The notes below the pieces were generated by a model that was not told the origin of the DNA, did not search any database, and saw nothing but the letters and a program-made list of their open reading frames with translations. Positions 24,405-32,898 of a stretch of DNA of 42,038 bases are shown here, in pieces; the first letter of the stretch is position 1, and each line of letters starts with the position of its first letter. This stretch comes from Methylobacterium sp. J-070. GTDB lineage: Bacteria > Pseudomonadota > Alphaproteobacteria > Rhizobiales > Beijerinckiaceae. The stretch is taken from positions 1-42,038 of the forward strand of contig NZ_JAKSXX010000046.1 in NCBI RefSeq assembly GCF_022829385.1, read 5' to 3'. Made by a program: the position numbers and the translations under genes.

Positions 24405-25331
24405 TCAGTCGGTGAAGGCCGCCACCGTGCGGCGCGTGCCGCGCAGGAAGGCGTCGGCGGCGTGGATCAGGGGAGTCAGGTCGACGTCGCTGGCGCCGGA
24501 GCGCACCAGGGCGGCGAAGCGGTCGTAGAGGCCGCGGTACTCCGCCTCGGGCGGAAGCGTTTGGTCGTGACCGTCGATCGCCAGGGCCGCGCCGCCCCGC
24601 GACAGCACGAGCGTGCCGTCCTCGGTCTCGACCCGGATGTCCCAGGTCTGGGGGCCGGTCTGGCGCCAGTCGAACACCGCGTGGATCGGGGTGCCGGCGG
24701 AATCCGCGAAGCGCAGGTCGGCGGCGATCGGCGCCTGACGGTTCTCCGGCACCGACAGGGTCGCCTCGGTCAGGAAGAAGGGCGGCAGGATGTGGGTCGC
24801 GATCGACAGGGCGTTGATCCCCGGGTCGAACACGCCCATCCCGCCGGCGTCCCAGATCCAGTCCTGGCCCGGGTGCCAATGCCGAACATCCTCCAGCCAG
24901 GCGATCGACACCGCGCGGATGCGCCGGCCCGACAGCCAGCGCCGCGCGGGTTCGACCCCGGGCGCGTAGCGGGAATGCCAGCTCGCGAACAGGCTCACGC
25001 CGCGTGCCCGCGCGGCCTCGACCAGGAGCCCGACCTCGGCCAGGGTCGCCCCGGGCGGCTTCTCCAGGAAGACGTGGAGGCCCGCCTCGATCGCCGCCCG
25101 GGCGGCCGCGAACCGGGCCTGCGGCGGCTGGCACAGGGCGACCGCGTCGAGGCCGTGCCCCGCCGCCAGCATCTCGGGCAGGCTGCGGTGGTTCGGCACC
25201 CCGTCCAGGCCGCCCTGCCGGCTCGCCACCGCCACGAGGCTGTAATCCGGCGACGCGCCGATGACCGGCAGGTGCTGGTCGCGGGCGATCTTGCCGACGC
25301 CCACCAGGCCGATGCGGATCGGGTTCGCCAT
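24405..25331 (-). CDS. araA: L-arabinose / D-galactose 1-dehydrogenase (Gfo/Idh/MocA family)
   Basis: A 308-residue NAD(P)-dependent dehydrogenase that oxidises L-arabinose or D-galactose to the lactone, the first step of the oxidative pathway. The Rossmann motif is GVGKIA (11-16). Active-site positions agree with the Azospirillum enzyme as I recall it: K91 in FLEKPPGATL, E147 in WLEDVR, H153 in WHPGQ, D169 and N173 in FDPGINALS. The sequence resembles that enzyme along its whole length. The start at 25331 lies one base after the stop of the preceding truncated gene, so it is in the operon that begins with the semialdehyde dehydrogenase at 27422. Arabinose and galactose cannot be told apart by sequence. 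Confidence 0.85.
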   Translation of the reverse strand: MANPIRIGLVGVGKIARDQHLPVIGASPDYSLVAVASRQGGLDGVPNHRSLPEMLAAGHGLDAVALCQPPQARFAAARAAIEAGLHVFLEKPPGATLAEVGLLVEAARARGVSLFASWHSRYAPGVEPARRWLSGRRIRAVSIAWLEDVRHWHPGQDWIWDAGGMGVFDPGINALSIATHILPPFFLTEATLSVPENRQAPIAADLRFADSAGTPIHAVFDWRQTGPQTWDIRVETEDGTLVLSRGGAALAIDGHDQTLPPEAEYRGLYDRFAALVRSGASDVDLTPLIHAADAFLRGTRRTVAAFTD

Positions 25332-25332
25332 C

Positions 25333-25743
25333 TCAGAGCCCCCGCACGACGGTGTCGACGGACGGGGCGGCGACCGGCGGGTTGCGCGGGGGCCGCGTGA
25401 ACGGCGCGGCCTCGATCTCGACCACGTCGCCGGGCCGGGTCGCGACGCCGTCGCTGAACGCGCGGGTGGCGGTCCCGAAGAGGCGGACATGCCGGTCGCC
25501 GGGGCGGCGGAACCGCGTATTCTTGAAGGGGAGCCGCCCCAGGTTGGCGAGACTTTGGGACAGGGTCGCCTCCCCCGTGAGGAACGGTCGCTCCCGGAGG
25601 AGAGTGCCGTCGCGCCGGACGCGGCTGGTGCCGCGCCTGGCCGCCGGCCGCGCGTGGAGCACCGGCCGCATCACGCCCTCGGCGGGCAGCGCCGTGCCGC
25701 GCTGCCCGTCGGCGCCCCGGGATTGCAGGCGTGATGAACCCAT
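25333..25743 (-). pseudogene. AraD1/GguC-type gene with an internal deletion
   Basis: The 136-residue frame starts MGSSRLQSRGADGQRG, similar to the first strand of AraD1/GguC proteins, and from about residue 60 has their C-terminal end: GEATLSQSLANL, FRRPGDRHVRLFGTATRAFS and DGVATRPGDVVEIEAAPFTR. AraD1 proteins are about 330 residues and belong to the fumarylacetoacetate hydrolase superfamily; the middle 200, with the metal ligands, is missing while the frame is kept. A GGGAG site precedes the ATG. It lies in the operon between the semialdehyde dehydrogenase and the sugar dehydrogenase, where the 2-keto-3-deoxy-arabonate dehydratase is expected. It is either a dead remnant or a shortened protein of changed role. 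Confidence 0.75.
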
Positions 25744-25826
25744 CTCGATCTCCCGAGGGCGGCCTCTCCGGTGCCGTCCCGTGGCACGGCTGTCCGGAGC
25801 CGCGCGGCGCCCGGTCAGCGGCCGGG

Positions 25827-27422
25827 CTACCCGTTGAGGGTGCCGTCGATCCGGCGCGGCAGATGCCAGGGATTGTCCGGGCGCAGGGGCGGCGGCAGCA
25901 GCGCGTCGGGCAGGTCCTGGTAGCAGACCGGCCGCAGGAACCGCTCGATCGCCAGGGTGCCCACCGAGGTGCTGCGACCGTCCGACGTCGCCGGGAACGG
26001 GCCGCCATGCACCATCGCGGGGGCGACCTCGACGCCGGTGGGCCAGCCGTTGGCCAGGATGCGGCCGGCCTTGCGGGCCAGCAGCGGCACCAGCCCGGCG
26101 GCGAGGTGCTCGTCCGCCCGGTCGAGATGCAGCGTCGCGGTGAGCTGGCCCCCGAGGGACCCGATGAGTCCGGCGAGCTCCGCCGGATCGGCGGCCGTCA
26201 CCAGAAGTGCGGCCGGGCCGAACATCTCGTCCGCCAGCGCCCGATCGGCCAGGACGCGGCGCGCCTCCGTGCGCAGCAGGGCGGCGGGGGCCCCCCCCGG
26301 CCCGGCCGCCGCCCCGCGCGCCGCCACCGTCACCCCCGGGCGATCCGCCATGGCGGCGACGGCGACCTCGAATCGGGCCCTGATCTCGGCGGTCAGCATC
26401 GCGTGCGGCGCGCTCGCGCGGATCAGCGCGCCGGCCTCCTCCGCGAAGGCGTCGAGCTCCGGGCCGGCGATCCCGATCAGCAGGCCCGGATTGGTGCAGA
26501 ACTGCCCGGCCCCGAGCGTCAGCGACTGGACGAAGCCCGCCGCCAGCGCCGCGCTCCGGGCCCGGAGGGCCCCGGGCAGGAGCAGGACGGGGTTGACCGC
26601 GCTCATCTCGGCGTAGACCGGGATCGGCTCGGCCCGGCCGGCCGCCACCCGCATCAGCGCCAGCCCGCCCCCGCGCGACCCGGTGAAGCCGACGGCCTTG
26701 ATCCGCGGATCCGCCACCAGGGCGGTGCCCAGCGCGGTCGACGGCCCCGGCAGGTACGAGAACACGCCCTCGTGCAGGCCGCAGGCGGCCACGGCCGCGC
26801 GCACGGCCCGCGCCACCAGCTCGCCGGTCCCCGGATGGGCGGGGTGACCCTTGACCACCACCGGGCAGCCCGCCGCCAGCGCCGAGGCGGTGTCGCCCCC
26901 CGCCACCGAGAAGGCGAGCGGGAAGTTCGAGGCACCGAACACCGCCACCGGGCCCAGCGCCACGTGGCGCCGGCGCAGGTCCGGCCGGGGCAGCGGCTTG
27001 CGGTCCGGCAGGGCCGGATCGATCGTGGCCTGGACCCAATCGCCCGCCCGGACGAGGTCGGCGAACAGGCGCAGCTGGCCGACCGTGCGGGCGCGCTCGC
27101 CCTCCAGGCGCGCCTGCGGCAGGCCCGTCTCGGCCATGGCCCGCGCGATCAGGGGAGCCCCGAGATCGGTCACGGCCGCAGCCACGGATTCGAGGAAGGT
27201 CGCGCGCAACGCGGGTGCGGTCTCGGAGAAGCTCGGGAACGCCGCCTCCGCCAGCGCGCAGGCGGCCTCGACCTCCGCGGCGCCCGCGGCCGAGAAGGCC
27301 GGCTCCAGCGGAGTCCCGGTGGCGGGATTCAGCGCCACGAATGTCTCGGCCGCCGTCACGTCCGCGGCGCCGACGAGGCCGACGCCCCAGATCGTCCCGG
27401 GGGCTGCGGTTTGTTTACTCAT
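25827..27422 (-). CDS. 2-Ketoglutarate semialdehyde dehydrogenase (NADP-type aldehyde dehydrogenase)
   Basis: A 531-residue aldehyde dehydrogenase. N166 ([10 protein letters not shown]), K191, E272 ([10 protein letters not shown]) and nucleophile C309 ([10 protein letters not shown]) are in place. Length and signature (e.g. [17 protein letters not shown]) fit the type III semialdehyde dehydrogenases that turn 2-ketoglutarate semialdehyde into 2-ketoglutarate in sugar-acid pathways, the last step here. It heads a minus-strand operon with the truncated AraD1 gene and the 1-dehydrogenase. The ATG at 27422 has no ribosome binding site, and the predicted promoter would start transcription at or next to the ATG, so the mRNA may be leaderless. 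An operator-like motif covers the start. Confidence 0.85.
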   Translation of the reverse strand: MSKQTAAPGTIWGVGLVGAADVTAAETFVALNPATGTPLEPAFSAAGAAEVEAACALAEAAFPSFSETAPALRATFLESVAAAVTDLGAPLIARAMAETGLPQARLEGERARTVGQLRLFADLVRAGDWVQATIDPALPDRKPLPRPDLRRRHVALGPVAVFGASNFPLAFSVAGGDTASALAAGCPVVVKGHPAHPGTGELVARAVRAAVAACGLHEGVFSYLPGPSTALGTALVADPRIKAVGFTGSRGGGLALMRVAAGRAEPIPVYAEMSAVNPVLLLPGALRARSAALAAGFVQSLTLGAGQFCTNPGLLIGIAGPELDAFAEEAGALIRASAPHAMLTAEIRARFEVAVAAMADRPGVTVAARGAAAGPGGAPAALLRTEARRVLADRALADEMFGPAALLVTAADPAELAGLIGSLGGQLTATLHLDRADEHLAAGLVPLLARKAGRILANGWPTGVEVAPAMVHGGPFPATSDGRSTSVGTLAIERFLRPVCYQDLPDALLPPPLRPDNPWHLPRRIDGTLNG

Positions 27423-27428
27423 ACAAAT
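27412..27428. promoter_or_regulatory. Operator-like motif, copy 1
   Basis: The stretch TGTTTACTCATACAAAT (plus strand) overlaps the start of the semialdehyde dehydrogenase. With 31505-31521 (TATATACTCAGACAATT) it shares TACTCA-N-ACAA and two flanking Ts, 13 of 17 positions. The wider TTTGT...ACAAA is an imperfect dyad. GntR/FCD regulators bind TTGT...ACAA-type sites, and the gene for one lies next door at 27567. Confidence 0.5.
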
Positions 27429-27457
27429 AGGTTAGAGCAGTTCGTAGCGGCTCGCAA
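27429..27457 (-). promoter_or_regulatory. Candidate sigma-70 promoter of the semialdehyde dehydrogenase operon
   Basis: On the minus strand TTGCGA (27457-27452) and TAACCT (27434-27429) are separated by 17 bases. The expected start of transcription is about 27422-27423, which coincides with the A of the ATG. This suggests a leaderless transcript and places the operator-like motif directly over the start. Confidence 0.45.
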
Positions 27458-27566
27458 GCGGTTCGGCCCCCGCTGCCGACAGGTGTCGATGCTTGCGCTC
27501 CTACAACTTCAGGATACAGTCTCGGCGATCCCGCCCCGTCCCGGTGGCTCGGACCGGAGGCAACGG

Positions 27567-28307
27567 GTGAGGCAGGATCGCGGTCACGAGGATGTCCGGC
27601 TCCCGCTCGCCTCGAGCTGGCGCCGCATCCACGGCTCCGTGGCGCGCGACCTCGGCATCGCGATCCTGGGCGGCCGCTACGCCCCGGGGGATGTGCTGCC
27701 CGGGGAGATCGAATTCTCGGAGCAGCTCAAGGTGTCGCGCACCGCCTACCGCGAGGCGATCCGCATCCTGAGCGCCAAGGGCCTGGTGGAGAGCCGGCCG
27801 CGCACCGGCACCCGCGTGAGCCAGCGCAGCCGCTGGAACCTGCTCGATCCCGACATCCTCGCCTGGGCCTTCCAGGCGGAGCCGAGCGAGGCGTTCATCC
27901 GGGACCTGTTCGAGCTGCGGATGATCGTCGAGCCGGCCGCGGCGGCGCTGGCCGCCGAGCGGCGCTCGGGCCTCGACATCGCCCGGATGGGCCACGCCCT
28001 CGAGGAGATGGGCCGCCACGGGCTCGCCACCGAGGCCGGCCGGGCCGCCGACCAGGCCTTCCACAACGCGATCCTCGAGGCCGCGCGCAACGGGCCGCTG
28101 ATGGCCCTGTCGAGCTCCATCGCCGCCGCGGTCACCTGGACCACGATCTTCAAGCATCGCCGCAAGGGCTTGCCCCGGGACGCGATGCCCGACCACCGGC
28201 TCCTCTACGAGGCGATCGTGGCGGGGGAGCCGGAGGCCGCCCGCCAGACCATGACCGAGCTGATCCGCTTCGCCCTCGCCGACACCGAGATGGCGATGCG
28301 GCCTTAA
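27567..28307 (+). CDS. GntR-family regulator (FCD subfamily)
   Basis: A 246-residue regulator. The winged helix is at about 20-85 (GSVARDLGIAILGGRYAPG, LKVSRTAYREAIRILSAKG, LVESRPRTGTRV) and the ligand-binding FCD helices follow (LFELRMIVEPAAAALAAE, DQAFHNAILEAARNGPL, DHRLLYEAIVAGEPEAA), with the acidic and histidine metal ligands of the family. It resembles DgoR-type repressors of sugar-acid catabolism, whose effectors are sugar acids. The start is a GTG at 27567, fixed by GGAGG six bases upstream. It is divergent from the semialdehyde dehydrogenase; together with the shared motif at 27412 and 31505, it is the likely local regulator. Confidence 0.85.
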   Translation: MRQDRGHEDVRLPLASSWRRIHGSVARDLGIAILGGRYAPGDVLPGEIEFSEQLKVSRTAYREAIRILSAKGLVESRPRTGTRVSQRSRWNLLDPDILAWAFQAEPSEAFIRDLFELRMIVEPAAAALAAERRSGLDIARMGHALEEMGRHGLATEAGRAADQAFHNAILEAARNGPLMALSSSIAAAVTWTTIFKHRRKGLPRDAMPDHRLLYEAIVAGEPEAARQTMTELIRFALADTEMAMRP

Positions 28308-28342
28308 GAGTCCGGGTTTCCAATGGGCGAGCCCTTTGGCAG

Positions 28343-28403
28343 GGTATCGGGGCGGAGCCCCGATGTCGGGCTTTGCCCCGATGTCGGGCTTTGCCCCGAT
28401 ACC
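28343..28403. repeat. Three-arm structured repeat (three 18-base units inside an outer stem)
   Basis: Between convergent genes, GGTATC (28343-28348) pairs with GATACC at the end. Inside are three 18-base units (28349-28366, 28367-28384, 28385-28402), each with its own GGGC...GCCC mini-hairpin and a GAT spacer; units 2 and 3 share CGGGCTTTGCCCCGAT. Alternatively GGTATCGGGGC pairs with GCCCCGATACC over 11 bp. It resembles dispersed intergenic repeats of methylobacteria. It could terminate the GntR transcript. Confidence 0.75.
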
Positions 28404-28434
28404 CAGCAAGGCGCTGCCCTGCACCCACGAAAGC

Positions 28435-28457
28435 TCCCGGACCTTTCGAATCCGGGA
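28435..28457 (-). terminator. Hairpin downstream of the dehydratase
   Basis: TCCCGGA (28435-28441) pairs with TCCGGGA (28451-28457) around a 9-base loop, 11 bases after the dehydratase stop on the minus strand, followed there by GCTTTCG. It is a plausible terminator, though the T-run is weak. Confidence 0.45.
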
Positions 28458-28468
28458 CCCTGTGCGGC

Positions 28469-30268
28469 TCAGTGATTGTCGCGCGGCAGGCCGCTGGTCT
28501 GCGCGATCCGCTGGAAGCGCTCGGCGCCCTCGAGGATCGCGCCCGTGTGCATCTGCCCCACCGCGGCGCGCTGCATCGCCTGCCAGGGGGTCTGCGAGGC
28601 CGGATAGGCGTAGCCGCCGGCCTCCTCCAGGGTCCTGCGGCGGCGGGCGATCTCGTCCGCGTCGACCAGCATGTCGGCGGTGCCCCGGCGCAAGTCGATC
28701 CGCACCCGGTCGCCGGTGCGCAGCAGCGCGAGGCCGCCGCCGGCCGCCGCCTCGGGCGCGGCGTTGAGGATCGACGGCGAGGCCGAGGTGCCGGACTGGC
28801 GCCCGTCGCCGAGGCACGGCAGGGCGTGCACGCCGGCCCGGATCAGCTGCGCGGGCGGGCGCATGTTCACCACCTCGGCGGCCCCGGGATAGCCCACCGG
28901 CCCGGCCCCGCGCATGACCAGCAGGGTCTCGTCGGTGATGCCGAGGCTCGGATCGTCGATCCGGGCGTGGTAATCCTCGGGCCCGTCGAAGACCACGACC
29001 GGGCCCTCGAAGGCGTCGGGATCCTCCGGGTTCGACAGGTAGCGGTTGCGGAACTCGGCGCCGATGACGCTGGTCTTCATGACCGCCGCCTCGAACAGGT
29101 TGCCGCGCAGCACCAGGAAGCCCGCCGCCTCCTTCAGGGGCCGGTCGATCGGCCGGATCACGTCCTCGTCCTCGATGGTGGCGTCCCGGCAATTCTCGCC
29201 GATGGAGCGCCCGTTCACCGTCAGCGCGCCCTCGCGGATCAGGCCGCGGCGCATGAGCTGCGCCACCACCGCCGGGAGGCTGCCGGCGCGGTAGTAATCC
29301 TCGCCGAGATAGGCGCCGGCCGGCTGCAGGTTGACGAGCAGCGGCACGTCGAGCCCGTAGGTCTGCCAGTCGGTGACGTCGAGCGCGACCCCCATGTGCC
29401 GGGCGATCGCCGCCAGGTGGATCGGCGCGTTGGTCGAGCCGCCGATGGCCGAATTGACCACGATGGCGTTGAGGAACGCGTCCCGGGTGAGGATCTCGGA
29501 GGGCTTCAGGTCCTCCGCCACCATGGCGACGATGCGCTTGCCGGTCTGGTAGGCGACCTCCTGCCGGTCGCGGTAGGGGGCGGGGATCGCCGCGGAGCCC
29601 GGCAGCATCATCCCCAGGGCCTCCGCCAGGGTGTTCATGGTCGTGGCCGTGCCCATCGTGTTGCAGAAGCCCGTGGACGGCGCCGACGAGGTCACCAGCT
29701 TGATGAAGCCGTCGTTGTCGATCTCGCCCGCCGCCAGCATCTCGCGGGCCTTCCACACGATGGTGCCGGAGCCGGTGCGCTGGCCCTTGAACCAGCCGTT
29801 CAGCATCGGCCCCACCGAGAGGGCGATGGCCGGGATGTTCACGGTGGCGGCCGCCATCAGGCAGGCCGGGGTGGTCTTGTCGCAGCCCGTGGTCAGCACC
29901 ACGCCGTCGAGGGGGTAGCCGTAGAGCAGTTCCACGAGGCCCAGATAGGCGAGGTTCCGGTCGAGGCCCGCGGTCGGCCGCTTGCCGGTCTCCTGGATCG
30001 GGTGGACGGGGAATTCGAGCACGATGCCCCCGGCCTCGCGGATGCCCTCGCGGATCCGCTCCGCGAGGACGAGGTGGTGGCGGTTGCACGGGGACAGGTC
30101 CGAGCCGGTCTGGGCGATGCCGATGATCGGCCTGCCCGAGCGCAGCTCCTCCAGGCTCAGGCCGAAGTTGAGGTAGCGCTCCAGGTAGAGCGCCGTCATG
30201 TCGATATTGTCGGGGTTGTCGAACCAGGCGCGCGAGCGCAGGGGCCGGGCAATCGGTCGATCGGTCAT
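28469..30268 (-). CDS. araC: IlvD/Edd-family sugar-acid dehydratase (L-arabinonate dehydratase type)
   Basis: A 599-residue dehydratase. The iron-sulfur ligands C61 (LSPCNRH), C129 (TTGCDKT) and C202 (GFCNTMGTA) are at the spacing of the [2Fe-2S] L-arabinonate dehydratase of Rhizobium, and the catalytic serine lies in [10 protein letters not shown] near 491. It removes water from L-arabinonate (or D-galactonate or D-fuconate) to give the 2-keto-3-deoxy acid. The total length fits. Its ATG overlaps the mutarotase stop in an ATGA arrangement, so it is translated from the same transcript. The name araC here means the Azospirillum dehydratase and not the E. coli regulator. Exact substrate is inferred from the neighbouring enzymes. 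Confidence 0.85.
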   Translation of the reverse strand: MTDRPIARPLRSRAWFDNPDNIDMTALYLERYLNFGLSLEELRSGRPIIGIAQTGSDLSPCNRHHLVLAERIREGIREAGGIVLEFPVHPIQETGKRPTAGLDRNLAYLGLVELLYGYPLDGVVLTTGCDKTTPACLMAAATVNIPAIALSVGPMLNGWFKGQRTGSGTIVWKAREMLAAGEIDNDGFIKLVTSSAPSTGFCNTMGTATTMNTLAEALGMMLPGSAAIPAPYRDRQEVAYQTGKRIVAMVAEDLKPSEILTRDAFLNAIVVNSAIGGSTNAPIHLAAIARHMGVALDVTDWQTYGLDVPLLVNLQPAGAYLGEDYYRAGSLPAVVAQLMRRGLIREGALTVNGRSIGENCRDATIEDEDVIRPIDRPLKEAAGFLVLRGNLFEAAVMKTSVIGAEFRNRYLSNPEDPDAFEGPVVVFDGPEDYHARIDDPSLGITDETLLVMRGAGPVGYPGAAEVVNMRPPAQLIRAGVHALPCLGDGRQSGTSASPSILNAAPEAAAGGGLALLRTGDRVRIDLRRGTADMLVDADEIARRRRTLEEAGGYAYPASQTPWQAMQRAAVGQMHTGAILEGAERFQRIAQTSGLPRDNH

Positions 30269-31413
30269 TTGCGGGTCCGGTGGGCGGGGCTGGTCGAGAA
30301 GCGGTAGGTGATCACGTTCCGGTAGGTCTGGCCGGGGTCGAGCCGGGCCGAGCCGAAGGCCGGCTGGTTCGGCGTGTCGGGGAACAGCTCCGGCTCCAGC
30401 GCCAGGGCGTCCGACTGCCGGTAGGCGAGGCCGGACTTACCCACCGCGGTCGCGTCGAGGAAGTTGCCGGCGTAGAACTGCACCCCGGGCTGGTTGCTGG
30501 CGATGTCGAGGATGCGGCCCGAATGCGGATCCTCGACCCGCGCCGCCGGATGCGGCTCGGCCGTGGGGGCGTCGGTCACCACCCAATTGTGGTCGTAGCC
30601 GCGCCCCCGCGCGATCTGGACGTCGCGGCCCTCGCGGATGCGCGCGCCGATCACCGCGGGCTTGCGGAAATCGAAGGGCGTGCCCGCCACCGGCAGGTGT
30701 TCCCCGGTCGGGATCAGGGTGGCGTCGACGGGCGTGTAGCGCTCCGCCGGGATGGTGAGGACGTTGTCCAGGATCGACCGGCCCGAGCCCTCGCCCGCGA
30801 GGTTGAAGAAGCTGTGGTTGGTCAGGTTGACGATGGTCGGCTTGTCGGTGGTCGCCTGGTAGGTGACCGTGAGCGTGTCCGCGTCGTCGAGGGTGTAGGT
30901 GGCGGTCGCCGTCAGCGTGCCGGGATAGCCCTCCTCGCCGTCCGGGCTGACGTAGCGCAGGGTCACCGACGGCGCCGCGCCGCCCGTCACCGCGGTGATC
31001 GTCCAGAGCCGTTTGTCGAAGCCCGCCGTCCCGCCGTGCAGGGCGTTCGGGCCGTCGTTGGTGGCGAGCGCGTGGCTCTGCCCGTCCAGGGTGAAGCGGC
31101 CGGCGCGGATGCGGTTCGCGTAGCGCCCGACGCTCACGCCGAAATAGTTGGGCTTGGCGAGGTAGCCGGCGAGGTCGTTGTAGCCGAGCACCACGTCCGC
31201 CGGCTTGCCGGCGCGGTCCGGCACGTCGAGGGTCCGCAGGAGCGCCCCCCAGGACAGCACCCGCGCGGTGATGCCGTGGCCGTTGGCCAGCGTCACCTCC
31301 TCGACCGTGCGGCCGTCCGGCAGGGTGCCGAACACGCTCCTGACCGGCTCGGCCGCCCGGGCCGCCGGGATCGCCACGCAGGCGCACAGCGCCGCCATTC
31401 CCACGCTCCGCAT
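30265..31413 (-). CDS. galM: Aldose 1-epimerase (mutarotase), exported
   Basis: A 382-residue GalM-type mutarotase with a signal peptide ([17 protein letters not shown], cleavage near residue 20). Family parts are [21 protein letters not shown] (catalytic histidine), [15 protein letters not shown] (second histidine) and the acidic residue near the end in [18 protein letters not shown]. It interconverts alpha and beta anomers of galactose, arabinose or glucose in the periplasm, before the symporter takes up the sugar. It is the first gene of the minus-strand operon with the dehydratase and is divergent from the transporter. The promoter region is shared with the transporter (31414-31554). Confidence 0.85.
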   Translation of the reverse strand: MRSVGMAALCACVAIPAARAAEPVRSVFGTLPDGRTVEEVTLANGHGITARVLSWGALLRTLDVPDRAGKPADVVLGYNDLAGYLAKPNYFGVSVGRYANRIRAGRFTLDGQSHALATNDGPNALHGGTAGFDKRLWTITAVTGGAAPSVTLRYVSPDGEEGYPGTLTATATYTLDDADTLTVTYQATTDKPTIVNLTNHSFFNLAGEGSGRSILDNVLTIPAERYTPVDATLIPTGEHLPVAGTPFDFRKPAVIGARIREGRDVQIARGRGYDHNWVVTDAPTAEPHPAARVEDPHSGRILDIASNQPGVQFYAGNFLDATAVGKSGLAYRQSDALALEPELFPDTPNQPAFGSARLDPGQTYRNVITYRFSTSPAHRTRK

Positions 31414-31478
31414 CGATTCCTCCCCCTCCGGTGATGACCGCGCCCGCCCTGCCGCTTCTGAGGCGGCTCGAGCGGGCG

Positions 31479-31499
31479 GTCGCGGTTGACGACCGCGAC
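31479..31499. repeat. Inverted repeat at the divergent promoter
   Basis: GTCGCGG (31479-31485) and CCGCGAC (31493-31499) are perfect inverted copies around a 7-base centre that contains the likely -35 element TTGACG. It may be an operator for another regulator, such as the LacI protein at 34257; LacI sites usually have a tighter centre, so this is a weak call. Confidence 0.35.
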
Positions 31500-31512
31500 T
31501 CCGCTATATACT
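31486..31512 (+). promoter_or_regulatory. Candidate promoter of the symporter operon
   Basis: TTGACG (31486-31491) and TATACT (31507-31512) are separated by 15 bases, a little short. The -10 is overlapped by the second copy of the operator-like motif (31505-31521). This suggests repression by occlusion. Confidence 0.5.
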
Positions 31513-31521
31513 CAGACAATT
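31505..31521. promoter_or_regulatory. Operator-like motif, copy 2
   Basis: TATATACTCAGACAATT shares TACTCA-N-ACAA with copy 1 at 27412-27428. It lies on the -10 region of the divergent mutarotase-dehydratase and symporter-lactonase transcripts. The common word at both promoter regions of the pathway is the reason for the call; the GntR protein at 27567 is the first candidate. Confidence 0.5.
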
Positions 31522-31554
31522 GCGTTCGACAACACGGGGCCCCGGCAAGAGGGC

Positions 31555-32883
31555 ATGGCCAGGGAGACAGGCTGGATGGCAGGACCGATGGCGAACGCCG
31601 GGCCGTCCGCGGGCGGGACGGCGGAGGCCGCGACGCGCGATCAGGGCCGCCACCGCCCGGCCCTGTCGCTGCTCGCAAGCCTGTTCTTCATGTGGGGCTT
31701 CATCACCGTCATCAACAACACGCTGCTGCCGCACCTGCGCAGCGTGTTCGACCTGGATTACACGCAGACCACCCTGATCGAGTCGGTCTGGTTCATCGCC
31801 TATTTCATGGCCTCGCTGCCGGCGGCGAAGCTGATCGCGCGGATCGGCTACCAGCGCGCCCTGGCGACCGGGCTCGGCATCATGGCGCTCGGCACGCTCG
31901 GCATGGTCCTGGCCGCGCACCGGGTCTCGTACGCGATCACGCTCACCGCGCTGTTCGTGATCGCGAGCGGCATCACGCTGCTGCAGGTGGCCGCCAACCC
32001 CTACGTGGCGGTGGTCGGGCCGGCCGAGAGCGCCCCGGCACGGCTCAACCTCGTGCAGGCGTTCAACTCGCTGGGGACCACCCTGGCGCCGCTGTTCGGC
32101 GGCTACCTGATCCTCGGCCGCTCCGCCTCGGGCAATGCGGCGGCCGGCACCGTGCTGAGCCCGGCCGAGCGCCTGGCGGACGCGCAGTCGGTGCAGCTCC
32201 CCTACCTGATCGTGGCGGCGATCCTGGTGGTCCTCGCCGTGGCGATCGCCCGCTTCCCGCTGCCCGCGATCGGCGGCGGCACCGGCCGGGCCGCCGAGGC
32301 CGGGCGCGCCGGCCCGTCGCTCTGGCGGCACCGCAACCTCGTGCTCGGCGTGCCGGCGATCTTCATCTACCTGATCGCCGAGATCGGGGTTTCGAACCTG
32401 TTCATCAACTTCGTCTCGCAGCCGGCGATCGGCGACCTGACGCACGCCCAGGCCGCGCGCTACCTGTTCCTGCTCTGGGGCGGGATGATGGTCGGCCGCT
32501 TCGTCGGCAGCTACCTGATGCAGACCCGGCCGGCCGAGACCGTGCTGGCCGGGGCGGCGGTCGGCGCCGGCGCGGTGATGCTGGTGGCGACCTTCGCCAC
32601 GGGCCATCTGGCGATGTGGGCGCTGATCTCGGTGGGGCTGTTCCACGCGATCATGTTCCCAACGATCTTCACCCTGGGCATCCGCGGCCTCGGGCCGCTC
32701 ACCGAGAAGGGGGCGGGGCTGCTGATCATGGCGATCGCGGGCGGCGCGCTGGTGGTGGTGCAGGGCTGGGCGGCGGACCGGTTCGGCCTGCAGCCGTCCT
32801 TCCTGATCACCGCGGCTTGCGAACTCTACGTCCTCTTCTACGCGCTCTGGGGCTGCCGGCCGGCCCCCGGGCAACCGGCCTGA
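31555..32883 (+). CDS. FHS-family sugar/H+ symporter (fucose-galactose-glucose type)
   Basis: A 442-residue MFS transporter with 12 predicted helices. It has the FHS pattern: SLFFMWGFITVINNTLLPHL at the first helix, the LIESVWFIAYFMASLPAAKL segment, LLQVAANPYV and NLVQAFNSLGTTLAPLFGG. This group (FucP, GluP) imports fucose, galactose, glucose or arabinose with protons. The start at 31555 is preferred to the longer frame because GAGGG lies just before it and the predicted promoter lies inside the extra upstream codons; two later ATGs at codons 8 and 12 are also possible. The lactonase follows 15 bases on. It is the likely uptake system of the pathway. Confidence 0.85.
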   Translation: MARETGWMAGPMANAGPSAGGTAEAATRDQGRHRPALSLLASLFFMWGFITVINNTLLPHLRSVFDLDYTQTTLIESVWFIAYFMASLPAAKLIARIGYQRALATGLGIMALGTLGMVLAAHRVSYAITLTALFVIASGITLLQVAANPYVAVVGPAESAPARLNLVQAFNSLGTTLAPLFGGYLILGRSASGNAAAGTVLSPAERLADAQSVQLPYLIVAAILVVLAVAIARFPLPAIGGGTGRAAEAGRAGPSLWRHRNLVLGVPAIFIYLIAEIGVSNLFINFVSQPAIGDLTHAQAARYLFLLWGGMMVGRFVGSYLMQTRPAETVLAGAAVGAGAVMLVATFATGHLAMWALISVGLFHAIMFPTIFTLGIRGLGPLTEKGAGLLIMAIAGGALVVVQGWAADRFGLQPSFLITAACELYVLFYALWGCRPAPGQPA

Positions 32884-32898
32884 TCGGCGCGGCCGGCC

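Noticed and set aside
25333..27039. A single long minus-strand frame joining the AraD1 remnant with sequence inside the semialdehyde dehydrogenase
   Set aside because: The upstream part is a shifted frame of the dehydrogenase; the real unit begins at the ATG with its own ribosome site at 25743.
28349..28402. Three 18-base units as a CRISPR array
   Set aside because: The units abut without spacers and each forms its own hairpin; no cas genes are near.
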